Source of the DNA: CBDATA01 sp965202845 | Lineage (GTDB): Bacteria > Acidobacteriota > Vicinamibacteria > Marinacidobacterales > Marinacidobacteraceae | Direction: 5' to 3' | NCBI GenBank assembly: GCA_965202845.1 | Contig: OZ241856.1 | Span: forward strand, 1,302,001-1,366,000 | DNA: 64,000 bases | Part shown: positions 62,557 to 64,000 of the stretch, one piece after another | Position numbering within the stretch: the first letter of the stretch is position 1 | Layout: every line of letters starts with the position of its first letter | Position numbers and translations under genes: made by a program | The notes under the pieces: generated by a model | Databases searched by the model: none | The model's input: the letters and a program-made list of their open reading frames with translations, nothing else | What the model was told of the DNA's origin: nothing

Positions 62557-64000
62557 CGCCCCTCCGCGCCGGATTCGCCCTTCTGCTCGTCGCCGGCGGG
62601 TGCGCCGCCGGGGCGCGCCTCCAGCCGGGCGAGCAGGCGGAGCGCATGGGGCGCTACGACGAGGCGGTCGCCCACTACGCCCGGGCGCTCGCCGAACATC
62701 CGGACAGCGTGGAGGCGAATCTCGCGCTGGCCCGCGCCAAGCGGCGCGCCGCCGAGGACCACGCCAGTCGGGCCGAGGCGCTCATGGCGACCGGGGAGTA
62801 CCGCGCCGCCGAGGACGCGCTCCGCGCCGCGATCCTCTTCGCCCCCGACGAGAGCGGCTACCAGGACCGGCTGCCGGAAATCCAGGCGGCGGCGGAAGCC
62901 CTGGAAGCCGAACGGCGGGTCGAGACCCTCGCCTCGCTGAAGGAGGACGTCCTCGCCGCCCCCTGGGGACTTGACCTTCTCGGCGGCGCCGACGCCCCGG
63001 TCCGCTTCGTGTTCCGGGACGCCAGCCTCCGGGAGGTGCTGCTCACCCTGGGGGAACTCGCCGGCGTCAACGTGGTATTCGACGAGGACTTCGCCGACCA
63101 GACCCTCTCCATCGAGTCCGGGGACGTGACCTTCGAGGACGCGCTCACCGGAATCACCGCCAGCACCGGGCACTTCTTCCGGGTGGAGTCGCCCGAATTG
63201 CTGACCATCATCCCGGACACTCCGGGCAAGCGCGCCCGCTACGAACAGGAGGTCGCCCAGACCTTCTACCTGTCCTCCGCCGATCTCACCGAGACGGTGG
63301 ACGCGCTCCGGGTGACGCTCCAGCTGCGGAACGTGGCGCAGCACGCCGGCACCAACTCGATCACCATGGTGGACACTTGGGAGCGGGTGCGTTCGGCGGC
63401 GCGGATCATCCGGGCGCTCGACCGCAGCCCCGGCGAAGTGGTTGTGGAGGTCGAGCTGATGGAGGTCAACCGCACCCAGCTGGAGCGCTTCGGCCTGCCG
63501 CTGGTCTCGCCCGAATCCGACGGCATCGCCGCCGCCCTGGCCCCCCGGCTCGACACGGTGCTGGAAAACCCCTACACCCGCGCCAACCTGCGGGTCACCG
63601 GGCTGCCGGGCGCGATCCTCGACCTGGTGCGAAGCGACACCGACACCCACGTGCTGGCCAGCCCGCAGCTGCGGGCCTCGGACGGCAAGTCGGCGACCGC
63701 CGACTTCGGCGAGCGGGTTCCGGTCCCGGTCACCACCTTCTCCCCGATCGCCACCGGCGGCCTCGCCCAGCAACCCACCACCACCTTCGAATACGAGAAC
63801 GTCGGAGTCAGCATCGAAATCCTGCCCCGCATCCACCACGACGACAGCGTCACGCTCGACGTGAGCGTCCGGCTCGACAACGTCTCGGGAACCGGCTATT
63901 CGGGGCTGCCCACCTTCGGGAACCGCAGCGTCGAGACCACCCTCCGCCTCCGCAACGGCGAGACCAGCATGATCGCCGGACTCATCCGCCAAGAGGAGCG
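62553..64000 (+). CDS. TPR-containing secretin (GspD/PilQ family), 3' end outside window
   Basis: 482 residues visible, open to the window end. Lipobox 'VAGGC' (about 14-18), two TPR-like repeats (25-100), an STN/N0 domain (about 150-210, 'VRFVFRDASLREVLLTLGELAGVNVVF'), an N1-like domain and the secretin core ('VLASPQLRASDGKSATADFG', 'GVSIEILPR'). It would form the outer-membrane pore of a type II secretion or type IV pilus machine. ATG 62553 overlaps lolA stop. Confidence 0.88.
   Translation, partial: MTPLRAGFALLLVAGGCAAGARLQPGEQAERMGRYDEAVAHYARALAEHPDSVEANLALARAKRRAAEDHASRAEALMATGEYRAAEDALRAAILFAPDESGYQDRLPEIQAAAEALEAERRVETLASLKEDVLAAPWGLDLLGGADAPVRFVFRDASLREVLLTLGELAGVNVVFDEDFADQTLSIESGDVTFEDALTGITASTGHFFRVESPELLTIIPDTPGKRARYEQEVAQTFYLSSADLTETVDALRVTLQLRNVAQHAGTNSITMVDTWERVRSAARIIRALDRSPGEVVVEVELMEVNRTQLERFGLPLVSPESDGIAAALAPRLDTVLENPYTRANLRVTGLPGAILDLVRSDTDTHVLASPQLRASDGKSATADFGERVPVPVTTFSPIATGGLAQQPTTTFEYENVGVSIEILPRIHHDDSVTLDVSVRLDNVSGTGYSGLPTFGNRSVETTLRLRNGETSMIAGLIRQEE

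Overview
The window is GC-rich, gene-dense chromosomal DNA from a diderm (Gram-negative-type) bacterium. Diderm character is shown by LolA, a secretin (cut by the window end), several lipobox lipoproteins and a small beta-barrel protein. Heat-shock control by an HspR-type MerR repressor next to dnaK-dnaJ, AddAB repair, Ku/LigD end joining, KorAB and several secreted S9 and S41 peptidases suggest a lineage such as Acidobacteriota, Gemmatimonadota or a relative. The sequence alone does not fix the phylum. Many start codons overlap the preceding stop codon, and several promoters appear leaderless.

Layout. 1-0.8 kb: end of a TrkA-C protein, a small membrane protein and tRNA-Thr(CGT). 0.8-8.8 kb: a type I restriction-modification locus wrecked by three insertion sequences. 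An IS1380-like element (803-2711) sits exactly at the hsdM start codon and its target duplication rebuilds a GTG start. hsdM then runs in frame into a HicB-like small gene cut by an IS5-family element (4841-7727). That element is split by an IS1634-like element (5476-7398) flanked by a 112-bp target duplication. hsdS is absent and only the 3' third of hsdR remains. 8.8-15 kb: DUF2911-like secreted protein, class-V aminotransferase, dicarboxylate-type symporter, penicillin-acylase-family hydrolase and two small exported proteins. 15-21.7 kb: addB-addA. 21.8-28 kb: oligopeptidase B, MATE transporter, membrane coiled-coil protein, S9 peptidase. 28-33 kb: tatA-tatC-ctp-HEAT operon and ubiE/menG. 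33-36 kb: korA-korB. 36-38 kb: ku-ligD. 38-42 kb: beta-barrel protein, GHMP kinase with an apparent CTG start, a candidate restriction-modification pair (DPPY methylase plus PD-(D/E)XK protein), Rieske ferredoxin and a creatininase-family protein. 42-46.3 kb: heat-shock operon dnaK-dnaJ-hspR-dnaC-like, with a clear promoter overlapped by a HAIR-like operator. 46.3-53 kb: thioredoxin-like protein, a lipoprotein gene that is out of frame across a C10 tract (possible phase variation), the second IS1634-like copy with a 256-bp target duplication, and a TPR lipoprotein.

53.1-61.8 kb is the most notable region: trpE-trpG-DAHP synthase-aroB-aroA-[aroK-aroD-aroE fusion]-aroC. The operon carries all seven steps from DAHP to chorismate plus anthranilate synthase. 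The run aroB-aroA-SK-DHQD-SDH has the same order as the domains of the eukaryotic pentafunctional AROM protein, and its last three enzymes are already fused. tRNA-Ala(CGC), lolA and a TPR-secretin follow.
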